Of a stretch of DNA of 27,180 nt, positions 7,926 to 15,697 are shown in pieces. The stretch is from assembly GCA_035249985.1 (NCBI GenBank), contig DATFFP010000056.1:1-27180 (forward strand). Direction: 5' to 3'. Position 1 is the first letter of the stretch. Every line of letters begins with the position of its first letter. This DNA is from JAICNG01 sp035249985. GTDB lineage: Bacteria; Gemmatimonadota; Gemmatimonadetes; Gemmatimonadales; Gemmatimonadaceae. The position numbers and the translations under genes are program-made. Under the pieces are notes generated by a model. That model saw nothing but the letters and a program-made list of their open reading frames with translations, did no database searches and was not told where the DNA came from.

Positions 7926-9108
7926 CCGTTGGCAGCCTGATCGTGAACACCGCTCCGCCTTGCTCGAGTCCTTCGACCGTGATCTCCCCGCCCATGAGCC
8001 GCGCCAGCTGCCGTGCCACGGCGAGCTCGAAGCCGAAACCGCGGCCGCGCGCGTGCACGCCCGCGGCGATCGGCGGATCGAACAACGACTCCACGTCCGA
8101 GGCGGCCACCGGGGGACCCGCGTCCCGCACCCGCAGCTCGGCATCACCCTTAGCTGTATAGGTCAGCTCGGCCGAGACACGCGACCGCTCCGGGCTCATC
8201 GCGATCGCATGGGCCAGAAGGTTGAGCAGAAGCCGCCGCGTGCACGCGCCGTCGAGCTCGACGAGCAGCGGCCCCTCGGCGTGTACGTCGAGCGAGACGG
8301 CGCGTGCCGCTGACTCGGTCTGAAGATCGAGCGCCGATTTGCGCACGAGATCGGCGAGATCCACGCGCTCCGCATGCAGGGCGATGCTGCCCTCCTGAAT
8401 GCGGGTGAGCGTCACGAGATCATCCACCAGACGCGCCGACTGCGCCGCGCTCCCGGCGATGTGCGTTACCCCCTCGATCCACTCCGCCTGCGATGAAGGC
8501 GGCGTCTGCAGCAACGTCCCCGCCCACAGCCGCACGGCCGCCAGCGCATTCCCCAGGGCGTGGCTCGCGGCAGAGGTGAGTCGATCGTTCCCGGCACGCA
8601 GCCGCGCCCGCTCGATCGCGACGGCTGCCTGCGTCGCCAGCACTTCCAGAAGCGCGAGGTCCTCCTCGCTGAATTCGTCGGCGCCGATCTTCTCGGTCAC
8701 GTAGAGATTCCCGAACACGCGTCCCTGCGCAACGACGGGCACGCCCATGAACGAGCGCATCGGCGGATGGTTGGGCGGCACCCCAACCGATGCCGGATGC
8801 TGGTTGAGATCGCGGAGTCGCAGCGGTCGCGCGTCGGTGATGAGAAGCCCGAGGATGCCCTTGCCGTGCGGGAGATCGCCGATCCGCGCCCGCATCTCCT
8901 TCGGCATCCCCGACGTCACGAAGTCGGAGAGACCGGTGCCGGCGGTATCGATGACGCCGAGTGCCGCATAACGAGCGTCCAGGATCTCCCGGGCGACGTC
9001 GACCAGGATCTGAAGGACCTGCGCGAGCGACAGCGCCGAGCCCAGGGCGAGGCCGGCCTCGATGAGCGCGCGTCGGACGCGTGTGGAATCCTGATCGGGG
9101 GGTCGCAC
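7912..9108 (-). CDS. DosS/DevS-like GAF sensor histidine kinase, orphan, with atypical ATP-site residues
   Basis: A 398-aa soluble kinase. GAF domain (about 25-170): the run IGDLPHGKGILGLLI and the segment HPASVGVPPNHPPMRSF closely follow the haem-binding GAF-A of mycobacterial DosS. His114 aligns with the DosS haem ligand His149, as recalled from the family, so it may bind haem and sense O2, NO or CO. The HisKA helix has phospho-acceptor His183 (SHALGNALAAV). In the ATPase domain the N-box reads NLLAHA, with His300 where Asn normally binds Mg-ATP, and the G1 box reads DAGPP rather than DxGxG; the later GFGFELAVA glycine loop is kept. Autokinase activity is therefore doubtful. The start is GTG 9108 with no good ribosome site. 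It has no adjacent regulator on its strand and converges on the NarL-type pair. Confidence 0.87.
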   Translation of the reverse strand: MRPPDQDSTRVRRALIEAGLALGSALSLAQVLQILVDVAREILDARYAALGVIDTAGTGLSDFVTSGMPKEMRARIGDLPHGKGILGLLITDARPLRLRDLNQHPASVGVPPNHPPMRSFMGVPVVAQGRVFGNLYVTEKIGADEFSEEDLALLEVLATQAAVAIERARLRAGNDRLTSAASHALGNALAAVRLWAGTLLQTPPSSQAEWIEGVTHIAGSAAQSARLVDDLVTLTRIQEGSIALHAERVDLADLVRKSALDLQTESAARAVSLDVHAEGPLLVELDGACTRRLLLNLLAHAIAMSPERSRVSAELTYTAKGDAELRVRDAGPPVAASDVESLFDPPIAAGVHARGRGFGFELAVARQLARLMGGEITVEGLEQGGAVFTIRLPTERQR

Positions 9109-9149
9109 GATCGAGATTCTATGCGGTAGACGAGGGAACGGCGAGACGT

Positions 9150-10973
9150 CTAACGGCTCGCGCGCAGCGCGTTCAGGATGACCGCGACGTCGATCCCCTC
9201 CTGTAACAGCGCACCCATCGTCGGGGGAATCATTCCCAAAGCGGCGAAGACCATCGCGACGGCGCTGGCGCCGAGTCCCGCCACGATGCTCTGCCGCGCG
9301 ATGCGCATCGTACGCTTGCTGATGTGAATGGCGCGCGCAACGTCGGCGATGTCGTCGCTGAGCAGCACCGCATCGGCCGCTTCCGCGGTGATGCCCCCGT
9401 GGCGCGCCATGGCGATACCGACCGTCGCGGCGGAAAGCGCGGGGGCGTCGTTCGTGCCATCGCCGACCATTACGACTTGCGCGCCCGAGCTCGTGAGCTC
9501 CCTGACAGCGGCAGCCTTGTCCTGCGGCAGCAGATCACCGCGCGCGTCGTCGATGCCGACGGCGGTCGCGACGGCGCGCGTGGTAGGCGTGTCGTCGCCT
9601 GAGAGGAGGATCACTCGCTGAACGCCCTCGCGCCGCAAATCAGCGATGGTCTCGCGGGCGGCGCTGCGAACGCGGTCGGCGAACTCGATGACGCCGGAAT
9701 GGGCACCATCGATCGCGACATGCGCGGAGAGCACGGGACTCGGCGGAAGCCTCCATACGCCGCGCAACGCGGGGTAGCGGTGCTGCAGGTACGCCCGTGA
9801 GCCGACGGCGACTTCCCGGCCACCGACCGTCCCGATGACGCCCCGCCCGGGCGTTTCGACGATTCCCTCCGCGCCGGCGATGGGCAATCCTCGCGCGCGG
9901 GCCGCGGCGACGACGGATCGTGCGAGGAGATGTCCCGACCGCTCCTCGACGGCTGCCGCCAGCGCGAGCACAGAATCCCGATCGGTTCCGTCCACCGGCA
10001 CCACGTCGCTCACCTCGGGACGTCCGATCGTCAGCGTGCCGGTCTTGTCGAACACCGCAGCGGTCACACCAGCGAGCTGCTCCAGCGCGCCGCCGTGCCT
10101 GACGATGATGCGCGACCGCGCGGCGCGGTTGATGCCGCCGATGATCGCGACGGGCGTCGCGAGGATGAGCGGACAGGGTGTGGCGACGACGAGCACCGAG
10201 AGAATCCTCGTCGCGTCCTGCGTCAGGAGATACGCGATGACGCAGACAGCGAGCGTGAGCGGCGTGAACCACACCGCGTAGCGATCGGCGAGACGCTGGA
10301 GCGGCGCCTTGCTCGCCTGTGCCGTGCGCACCATCTCGACGATGCGCGCGTACTGACTCTCTCCCGCGCGCGCCGTCGCTCGAATGTGAATGGCACCCTC
10401 CTGATTGAAGCTGCCGCTCAGGAGCTCGACACCAGCGATCGCGGACAGCGGTACCGGCTCCCCGGTGATCGCCGATGCGTCCACGTGCGAGTGGCCATCG
10501 ACCACGACGCCATCGCACGGCACCGTTTCGCCCGGCCGTACCAGCAGCTCGTCGCCCACGGCGATCGCGTCGACGGTCACGTCTTCGGTGAGGCCATCGC
10601 GCACGCGATGCGCGATTCGCGGCGCCGCATCCTCCAGCATCCGCAACGCCCTGGATGCGCGTCCCTCGGCGTACCGCTCGAGCGCTTCTCCGCCGGTCTG
10701 CATGAGCACGACGACGAGTCCCGCGATCGGTTGCTGCAGCGCGATGGCGGTGGCGACCGCCAGCGCCGCAACGATGTCGGCCGCGAAGCGTCCACGCAGC
10801 GCGCCCGCCGCGGTGCGCACGATGAGCGGGACGCCGGTCGCCACGAGTCCGGCGAAGAGGATGCGGCGCGCCGTTACCGGATCGCCGAAGAGCGCGATCG
10901 CGCCGCCGACGGCCAGGATGAGCAGCGTCAGCGTCGGAATCACGAGCCAGAGTCGGCGTGGTTTGTCGGGCAT
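9150..10973 (-). CDS. P1B-type heavy-metal transporting ATPase (TPC motif)
   Basis: A 607-aa cation pump. It has the membrane metal-site motif TPCPL (Cys267), phosphorylation loop DKTGTLT (Asp309), actuator loop ITGEPVP and hinge VGDGTNDAPALS. The TPC variant replaces the CPC of copper and zinc pumps, so the metal cannot be named. No N-terminal metal-binding domain is present; the protein starts straight with membrane helices. The usual HP motif (SEHPLA) reads SGHLLAR. The C-terminus is short (AVILNALRASR). ATG 10973 starts a gene divergent from the flavoprotein at 11155, sharing a 181-bp region with a palindrome. A role in metal supply or efflux for the neighbouring copper enzymes is plausible but unproven. 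Confidence 0.92.
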   Translation of the reverse strand: MPDKPRRLWLVIPTLTLLILAVGGAIALFGDPVTARRILFAGLVATGVPLIVRTAAGALRGRFAADIVAALAVATAIALQQPIAGLVVVLMQTGGEALERYAEGRASRALRMLEDAAPRIAHRVRDGLTEDVTVDAIAVGDELLVRPGETVPCDGVVVDGHSHVDASAITGEPVPLSAIAGVELLSGSFNQEGAIHIRATARAGESQYARIVEMVRTAQASKAPLQRLADRYAVWFTPLTLAVCVIAYLLTQDATRILSVLVVATPCPLILATPVAIIGGINRAARSRIIVRHGGALEQLAGVTAAVFDKTGTLTIGRPEVSDVVPVDGTDRDSVLALAAAVEERSGHLLARSVVAAARARGLPIAGAEGIVETPGRGVIGTVGGREVAVGSRAYLQHRYPALRGVWRLPPSPVLSAHVAIDGAHSGVIEFADRVRSAARETIADLRREGVQRVILLSGDDTPTTRAVATAVGIDDARGDLLPQDKAAAVRELTSSGAQVVMVGDGTNDAPALSAATVGIAMARHGGITAEAADAVLLSDDIADVARAIHISKRTMRIARQSIVAGLGASAVAMVFAALGMIPPTMGALLQEGIDVAVILNALRASR

Positions 10974-11030
10974 GGCAATAACATCCGACTTATCGTGCGC
11001 GGCACCAGTCGGCGCGCCTACGCTACCATA

Positions 11031-11045
11031 TCAGGGATTCCCTGA
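11031..11045. promoter_or_regulatory. Palindromic operator candidate TCAGGG-ATT-CCCTGA
   Basis: A perfect 15-bp palindrome around one central base (TCAGGGA-T-TCCCTGA) lies in the divergent region between the P1B ATPase (start 10973) and the flavoprotein gene (start 11155). It shares TCAGGG-N3-CCCTGA with 4778-4792, upstream of the multicopper oxidase. Its position, 58 and 110 nt from the two starts, suits control of both genes. The rest of 10974-11154 shows no gene. Confidence 0.55.
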
Positions 11046-11154
11046 CAAAAACTGCCGAACGTTCCGGTAGCATGGCGAGGGCGTCGAGTACATGATGACA
11101 GCAGATGCCGCGGCGGAGCGAGCCGAGGCCTAACGCGATCAGGAGGATGTCATG

Positions 11155-11658
11155 ATGAACCCGCCCGAGACCGCACCTGGTGCGGAGGTCGAGGTGCCGC
11201 TGAGCCCCAGATCCTCACGCGCGAGGCCGCCGCGCACGGTGGCGTTGTCGCATGCGCAGTGCATGAAGCTGCTCGCGCGGAATCGTGTCGGACGGCTCGC
11301 CTACACCTTCCGGGATGCGGTCGACATCGTGCCGCTCCACTACGCCTACGAGGATGAGTGGATCTACGTCCGCACCTCGGGCCCGAAGCTCTCCAAGCTA
11401 CGGCATCACCGGTGGGTGGCGTTCGAGGTGGACGAAATCTTCGGCATGTACGACTGGAGCAGCGTCGTCGTGCATGGGGCCGTCTACCTGCTCGATCGTG
11501 CCAGCGTCGTCACCGAGACCTGGGAGACCGCGGTGCGAGTTCTTCAGCGCCACTTCCCGGAGGCGTTCACCGACCGGGATCCGGTTCCGTTCCGGACGTC
11601 GGTCTTTCGGATTCACGTGGATTCGGTGAGTGGGCGGAGGACGACGCCGGTGAGGTAG
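11155..11658 (+). CDS. Pyridoxamine 5'-phosphate oxidase-like (NimA-type) flavin-binding protein
   Basis: A 167-aa split-barrel protein. The text LLARNRVGRLAYTFRD followed by VDIVPLHYAYEDEWIYVRT and KLSKLRHHRWVAFEVDE matches the Nim/PNPOx-like group, which binds FMN or F420 and reduces small molecules or serves in redox stress. AGGAGG at 11141-11146 is 8 nt from ATG 11155, a better spacing than ATG 11152, which is also in frame. It is divergent from the P1B ATPase with a palindrome between them. Such proteins are often members of hypoxia or NO regulons, which fits the setting but is not shown here. The stop TAG is the first part of an inverted repeat. Confidence 0.85.
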   Translation: MNPPETAPGAEVEVPLSPRSSRARPPRTVALSHAQCMKLLARNRVGRLAYTFRDAVDIVPLHYAYEDEWIYVRTSGPKLSKLRHHRWVAFEVDEIFGMYDWSSVVVHGAVYLLDRASVVTETWETAVRVLQRHFPEAFTDRDPVPFRTSVFRIHVDSVSGRRTTPVR

Positions 11659-11817
11659 GAGCTAGGAGTCAGGAGTCAGGGGTCAGGGGTCAGGGGTGGA
11701 AAGGGGGCCGCCGCGCTTCGCGCGAGCGGCCCCTCATCAGATGAGCAAACGGCAGCGCTCTCGCGCTGCCGTTTGCATTACCACCCCTGACCCCTGACCC
11801 CTGACCACCAGCTCCTA
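11656..11817. repeat. AGGGGTC heptamer-armed inverted repeat with two nested terminator hairpins
   Basis: The arms 11675-11699 and 11781-11805 are perfect 25-bp inverted copies made of AGGGGTC heptamers; the left side has two extra AGGAGTC units. The outermost match, TAGGAGCT, is present on both sides (11656-11663 and 11810-11817) and contains the TAG stop of each convergent gene. Inside are two GC-rich stems: one at 11704-11733 and a perfect 14-bp stem at 11745-11758 / 11763-11776 with a TCTC loop. Both probably act as terminators for the converging transcripts. Confidence 0.9.
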
Positions 11818-13203
11818 GAAGGAAACCACTCCCTCGACCACGAACCCATCGAACTTCCCGCCATTCCGAATGTCGGTCGCGGGGAAGTCATGGTACTTCT
11901 GCGCCACCCACTCGCCCTTGAGCATGATGCCCGGGGTGAGGAACCAGCCGGCGCTGAGCTGCCCGCGGTGCGTGGTGACGTCGGTCGCGATTCCCTGGAG
12001 ACGACCCGACACTTCGTTCCACCGCGCTCCGACGAACAGCTTGTCATCGGCGAGGAAGCGATAGACGACTTCGGCCGCGTACTGATCGACCGTCCGGAGC
12101 GCCGTCTCGGTCGAGGCGCGACCCTTCCCCTTCTCGATCACGCCGAACAGCTCGACGTCGCCGTACTTCACGAACGGGTTGATCATGTACGACTTCACCT
12201 TGTCGGAGAAGTTCGGGTTGATCATGCCCGACCGGAACTGTGCCGACTCCGTCGCCGTGCTGTTCTCGAGCACGTAGTAGTAGCGCGAGCCGGCGCGGTC
12301 GCCCGCGTACAGCGTGTTGCTGATCGCGCTCTTCTGCTGGAAGGTCGAGCCGGTGAGGCGCAGGCGCAGCTTGTCGGACATCTGCCGATCGAAGCCGAGC
12401 TTGCCAATGAACGCGAGCGAGCGGTCATCGGGACGCAGGACGTTCCCACGCACTTCCCCACCGGTGAGCCCGCCCATCGCCATCAGCGGTCCCATGCGGA
12501 CGTACACCTCGCCACCGATCTCGGTCGTGAAGGCATCCATGATCAGGTTACCGACGAAGGGATTGTACATCGCGTTCCCGTTGTCGGTGCGACGGAAGTG
12601 CGCATCGCCGTAGTTGACCTCGAAGTGACCGGCCTTCACCGTCACGAACGCCATGAGGAGGTTCAGCATGTCGTGGTCGATCGGCGACGCGTCGATCAGG
12701 AGGTAGCCGTCCTTCACCCACGTCTCGTTATGGTGCCGCGACGAGAGGTAGGAGGTGAGCGACACGCGAATTCCCTTCGCGAGCTGCGCATCGAGGTACA
12801 GGTTGGCGTTGGCGTTGTTGAAGCCGCCGCCGATCTCGATCAGCTGATTCTGGTTCACGCCGCTGACGACGTTCGGCACCGCGGTGTTCTCGTGATCCAG
12901 GCCCTGGTACTGCTGCGTGAACGACGCGCCCCACATCAGGGCGAAGCCCTTGTAGACGGTGCCATCGTCCTTCGGCGCCTCGAACATGTTGATGCCGCGC
13001 TGATCGACGGGGCGGTAGTTCTGCACCTCGATCTTCTTCTGCGTGCTCAACACCGACTTGACTGAAGTCTTCTCGACGGTATCGGTCGCCTGTGCCTCCG
13101 GCGCCCCGGTCGTGTTGGCGTCACCGCCACCTGACTGTGCCATTGCCGGCGCCGACATGATCGCGAGCGCGAGCAGGGCCGAGAATGACCTGGTGGTTCT
13201 CAT
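11815..13203 (-). CDS. Outer-membrane beta-barrel protein (porin-like), family not identified
   Basis: A 462-aa exported protein. It has a Sec signal (MRTTRSFSALLALAIMSAPA, cleavage after AMA) and a Ser/Thr/Gln-rich segment to about 75. Many alternating amphipathic strands follow, rich in Tyr, Gly and Asn (NNANANLYLDAQLA, GEVYVRMGPL), and the protein ends in Phe (VEGVVSF), the usual signal for outer-membrane barrel insertion. GGAGA 8 nt before ATG 13203 is a good ribosome site. It is downstream of the YceI gene on the same strand, separated by a small GC hairpin. A channel or porin role is inferred from architecture only; I do not recognise a specific substrate. Confidence 0.82.
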   Translation of the reverse strand: MRTTRSFSALLALAIMSAPAMAQSGGGDANTTGAPEAQATDTVEKTSVKSVLSTQKKIEVQNYRPVDQRGINMFEAPKDDGTVYKGFALMWGASFTQQYQGLDHENTAVPNVVSGVNQNQLIEIGGGFNNANANLYLDAQLAKGIRVSLTSYLSSRHHNETWVKDGYLLIDASPIDHDMLNLLMAFVTVKAGHFEVNYGDAHFRRTDNGNAMYNPFVGNLIMDAFTTEIGGEVYVRMGPLMAMGGLTGGEVRGNVLRPDDRSLAFIGKLGFDRQMSDKLRLRLTGSTFQQKSAISNTLYAGDRAGSRYYYVLENSTATESAQFRSGMINPNFSDKVKSYMINPFVKYGDVELFGVIEKGKGRASTETALRTVDQYAAEVVYRFLADDKLFVGARWNEVSGRLQGIATDVTTHRGQLSAGWFLTPGIMLKGEWVAQKYHDFPATDIRNGGKFDGFVVEGVVSF

Positions 13204-13223
13204 CGTGATGTCTCCTGGGTAGG

Positions 13224-13243
13224 CCGGCCGCGGGTGCGGCCGG
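13224..13243. terminator. GC-rich 8-bp stem between the YceI gene and the barrel gene
   Basis: CCGGCCGC at 13224-13231 pairs with GCGGCCGG at 13236-13243 around GGGT. It lies between the YceI stop and the ribosome site of the barrel protein on the minus strand. There is no T-run, so attenuation or message processing is as likely as termination. Confidence 0.45.
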
Positions 13244-13276
13244 GATTGCTATGCCCGCGGAACGTCCGGGCGGGGT

Positions 13277-13876
13277 TCATTCCTTGAGGAGCAGATCGAA
13301 GTGGACCTGCACGACGTCGCTCACCTTGAGCGTTCCCATCATGAGCGTCGGCGCCTTGAGGGCGTACTCGCTCAGCGTGATGTCCTTCGCGCCTGTCACT
13401 TTCAGCGCTCCGCCTTCGGCCGGCGTCGCTTTGGCGTTCATCGTGATGGTCTTCTTCACGCCGCCCAGCGTGAGGTCACCGGTGAGCGTCACGGTCACGT
13501 CTGCCGCAACCGTCGCCAGCTCGTACGACGTCAGGTCGAATACGATCTCCGGATACTCCGGACCTTTGAGCGCCTTCACCATGTGCGAGTTCATCTTTCC
13601 ATTCTTGCAATCGAGCTGTGCCGCGGGCACGCGCACGCTGACGCTCGTGACACCCTTTTCACCGGCGGCGACGAGCGCCACCGCACCCGGCACGGATGTC
13701 ACATCGACGGTCAGTGACGTCGCGGTGCATTCGAAGTCGCGGACGTTCGACGTTCCGGTGACCCACAGCCTGCTCTCCGGCTGCAGCGTCAGCGTATCTG
13801 CCGAGGTAGTCCAGGCGATCGTCGCGGGCGCGAGCACCAGCGCGGCGACGAGGGCGGTGTATGAAGTCCTGCGCAT
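13277..13876 (-). CDS. YceI-family periplasmic protein
   Basis: A 199-aa exported lipocalin-like protein. It has a signal peptide (TALVAALVLAPATIAWTTSA), then the YceI pattern of LTLQPESRLWVTGTSNVRDF and KNGKMNSHMVKALKGPEYP followed by IVFDLTSYE, with VTLTGDLTLGGVKKTI near the middle. Family members bind isoprenoid-like or amphiphilic molecules; no ligand can be assigned here. ATG 13876 is preferred because GGAGA lies about 7 nt before it; ATG 13882 directly abuts that site. The downstream gene on the same strand is the outer-membrane barrel, so both act in the cell envelope. Confidence 0.93.
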   Translation of the reverse strand: MRRTSYTALVAALVLAPATIAWTTSADTLTLQPESRLWVTGTSNVRDFECTATSLTVDVTSVPGAVALVAAGEKGVTSVSVRVPAAQLDCKNGKMNSHMVKALKGPEYPEIVFDLTSYELATVAADVTVTLTGDLTLGGVKKTITMNAKATPAEGGALKVTGAKDITLSEYALKAPTLMMGTLKVSDVVQVHFDLLLKE

Positions 13877-14002
13877 TGTCATTCTCCGGTGAGGTGCCAG
13901 CCGTCGCGTCTCTCGCGACGTTGAACCACGATGCGATTGGCGGGGGAATCGATCAGTCGGAGAAGGGAGGAAGGTTCGTGAGGGAGGAGGTGCTCCGTTG
14001 TA

Positions 14003-14014
14003 AGGGAAGTCCCT
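14003..14014. promoter_or_regulatory. Weak AGGG-N4-CCCT inverted repeat upstream of the YceI gene
   Basis: AGGGAAGTCCCT resembles the two TCAGGG-N3-CCCTGA palindromes but has a 4-nt spacer and lacks the outer TC/GA. It lies 127 nt before the YceI start. It may be chance. Confidence 0.2.
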
Positions 14015-14016
14015 AC

Positions 14017-14108
14017 GGGGAACGAGGAACGAGGAACGAGGAAGCGCCCTGGAGGCTCGGCGCCGCATGGCCGACCCGCCACTTCCTCGTTCCTCGTTAC
14101 TCCTCGTT
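14017..14108. repeat. GAACGAG heptamer-armed inverted repeat
   Basis: Three tandem GAACGAG units (about 14019-14040) face an inverted set at 14082-14108. The perfect core is 17 bp (14028-14044 with 14082-14098). The loop is GC-rich. It lies between the stop of the DUF3108-like gene and the promoter side of the YceI gene, both on the minus strand. The rest of 13883-14107 shows no gene. Confidence 0.85.
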
Positions 14109-14866
14109 CATTCGCATTGCCCACGATCGTGGCTGTGCGACTCGAGCGTCAGCACCGTCGTGCCAAAGGGTGGCGTCGCGCTCTCGATGCGGACTGGGAG
14201 CCTGCATCGGTCATCGGTGAAGTGGATGCGAACGACTCCTTCTCCCCGGTAGCGACGCGGATCCTTCACGCGCATCTCGACCACGACCGTCGCGAATTCT
14301 CCAGCATCGGTGGTGAGCCTCTCGCGTCCGAGGACGCGCACCGTGGTCGGGTTCCGTGCGGCGTCGAAGTGCCGGTTGAACTCGATCGTCGTCCCGGGAT
14401 CGAGCGAGAGGGTGCGAAGGAAGTAGAGAAAGGAAAGCTCGTCGAGCGGCGCGTCGGTCGCGCTCTCACCGGATCCTCCGCGCCCCGCGTCCCACCGGCG
14501 CTCATCGGGAAAAAGCTCGACGGCCTCGCGGTGGCTGGACAGCGGATGACGCTCGTGCCTCGCGTATCGCAGCGACGTCAGGCGATCGTGATCGAGCCAC
14601 GAATGGGTGCGGTCCGTTCCCTGAATGGGCCCGACACCCGCCCTCATGTCGAAGCGCAGCAGATAGGTCGGAGTGCCGCGGACGTCCACCGGTCCTTCGA
14701 TCCACATGATGCCACGTCCGGACGCGCGCATCTTCGGCATCTGAACGTGATACGTGAGCCGCTCGCCGACGGTGAATGGAAGCGTGTCGTGGGACTGCGG
14801 TGCGGCCATCGGCGGACGGCCCAGCGCGAGCACCAGCATCACGATTCCAGTCGACCCCGTTCGCAT
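14108..14866 (-). CDS. Secreted DUF3108-like protein
   Basis: A 252-aa exported protein of unknown function. After the N-terminal hydrophobic segment (STGIVMLVLALGRPPMAAP) comes the pattern LPFTVGERLTYHVQM, followed by a long beta-rich body with RTHSWLDHDRLTSLRYARHE and DPRRYRGEGVVRIHFTDDR. This is the general layout of DUF3108 proteins, which are periplasmic and uncharacterised. It has one Cys in the body and no lipobox. ATG 14866 gives a compact signal peptide; ATG 14899 is in frame and adds eleven residues. Neither has a clear ribosome site. The longer reading back to 15262 would overlap the lipoprotein on the other strand and is unlikely. Confidence 0.7.
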   Translation of the reverse strand: MRTGSTGIVMLVLALGRPPMAAPQSHDTLPFTVGERLTYHVQMPKMRASGRGIMWIEGPVDVRGTPTYLLRFDMRAGVGPIQGTDRTHSWLDHDRLTSLRYARHERHPLSSHREAVELFPDERRWDAGRGGSGESATDAPLDELSFLYFLRTLSLDPGTTIEFNRHFDAARNPTTVRVLGRERLTTDAGEFATVVVEMRVKDPRRYRGEGVVRIHFTDDRCRLPVRIESATPPFGTTVLTLESHSHDRGQCE

Positions 14867-15074
14867 TCGCTCTGACGGTGTGGGACGTGTGACCGCCATG
14901 AAGGTGACGAGAGCGGGTAGCGATCGTGCGTCAGCGAGTGCCCGAACTTTCGTCGGGAGATCTCCGACAGCCACCGCGATGTAAGGAGCCTGTACGGAGC
15001 GCTTGCGATGTCCCGCCGGGTGTCGGCACGTTGTGGCGGCCATCCATGCCAATCGCAAACACAGAGGGGGACTC

Positions 15075-15560
15075 ATGGCTCGCTGGACGCTGCTCGCGCT
15101 TGCCGCATCACTCGCCTGCGCTTCGACGCCGGAAACGGTTCCTCTCGTCGGCAGCCCGGGTGATGTCTCCTCGCTCGTCGGCGAGTGGAGCGGCGAATAC
15201 GACGGGGGCTCGAGCGGCCGCTCGGGCAACATCGTGTTCGTGCTGCGCAGCGCGACCGACACCGCGCACGGCGACGTGATGATGATTCCGCGCGCGTACG
15301 GCGAGCAGGCGTCACCCCAGGGACAACGTGCGCCGCTCGCGCTGCGGTCCGGTCAGGTGCTGCGAATCGCGTTCGTGCGCATCGCAGGCGGGGCGGTCAG
15401 CGGTACTCTCGATCCCTACACCGACCCCGACTGCCGCTGCACGGTGCAAACGACGTTCACGGGAACGGTGCGCGGAAACACGATCGAGGGCACGTTCGTG
15501 ACGCGAGGCTCGCAGCTGCCGCGCGAGCAGACGGGAAGGTGGAGGGTGACGAGAAGCTAA
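15075..15560 (+). CDS. Small lipoprotein, unknown function
   Basis: A 161-aa lipoprotein. The N-terminus MARWTLLALAASLACAS carries a lipobox SLAC. The remainder is beta-rich and glycine-rich (VGEWSGEYDGG, GGAVSGTLDPYTD, GTVRGNTIEGTFVTRG), a repeated G-x-(I/V)-x-G-T pattern like small barrel domains that begin with a VGEWSG motif. A Cys-rich bit, DPDCRCTVQ, is near residue 118. GAGGGGG at 15064-15070 supports ATG 15075. It is divergent from the DUF3108-like gene, and the region between them (14867-15074) shows nothing else. The function is unknown. Confidence 0.78.
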   Translation: MARWTLLALAASLACASTPETVPLVGSPGDVSSLVGEWSGEYDGGSSGRSGNIVFVLRSATDTAHGDVMMIPRAYGEQASPQGQRAPLALRSGQVLRIAFVRIAGGAVSGTLDPYTDPDCRCTVQTTFTGTVRGNTIEGTFVTRGSQLPREQTGRWRVTRS

Positions 15561-15697
15561 GGCGCTAGAGGCGCTAGAGGCGCTAGAGGCGCTAAAGGCG
15601 CTGGGCGGTTCAGCCTTCAGCGCCTTTAGCGCCTTTAGCGCCTTTAGCGCCTTTAGCGCCTTCAGCGCCTTCAGCGCCTTCAGCGCCTTCAGCGCGT
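15558..15697. repeat. Nonamer-armed inverted repeat between convergent genes
   Basis: The left side has five 9-bp units of the type AGAGGCGCT or AAAGGCGCT (about 15558-15602). The right side has about eight inverted units of TTTAGCGCC or TTCAGCGCC (15614-15695). The left block begins at the TAA stop of the lipoprotein gene. The right block contains the TGA stop of nrfA at 15689-15691 within a repeat unit. Units vary at one position (TTT to TTC) in a block-wise manner, four then four, which suggests expansion by slippage. Confidence 0.93.

Noticed and set aside
14867..15262. Extension of the DUF3108-like protein to 15262
   Set aside because: It would overlap the well-supported lipoprotein gene on the other strand and bury the signal peptide.
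15558..15697. CRISPR array
   Set aside because: Units are 9 bp, contiguous and without spacers; no cas genes are present.
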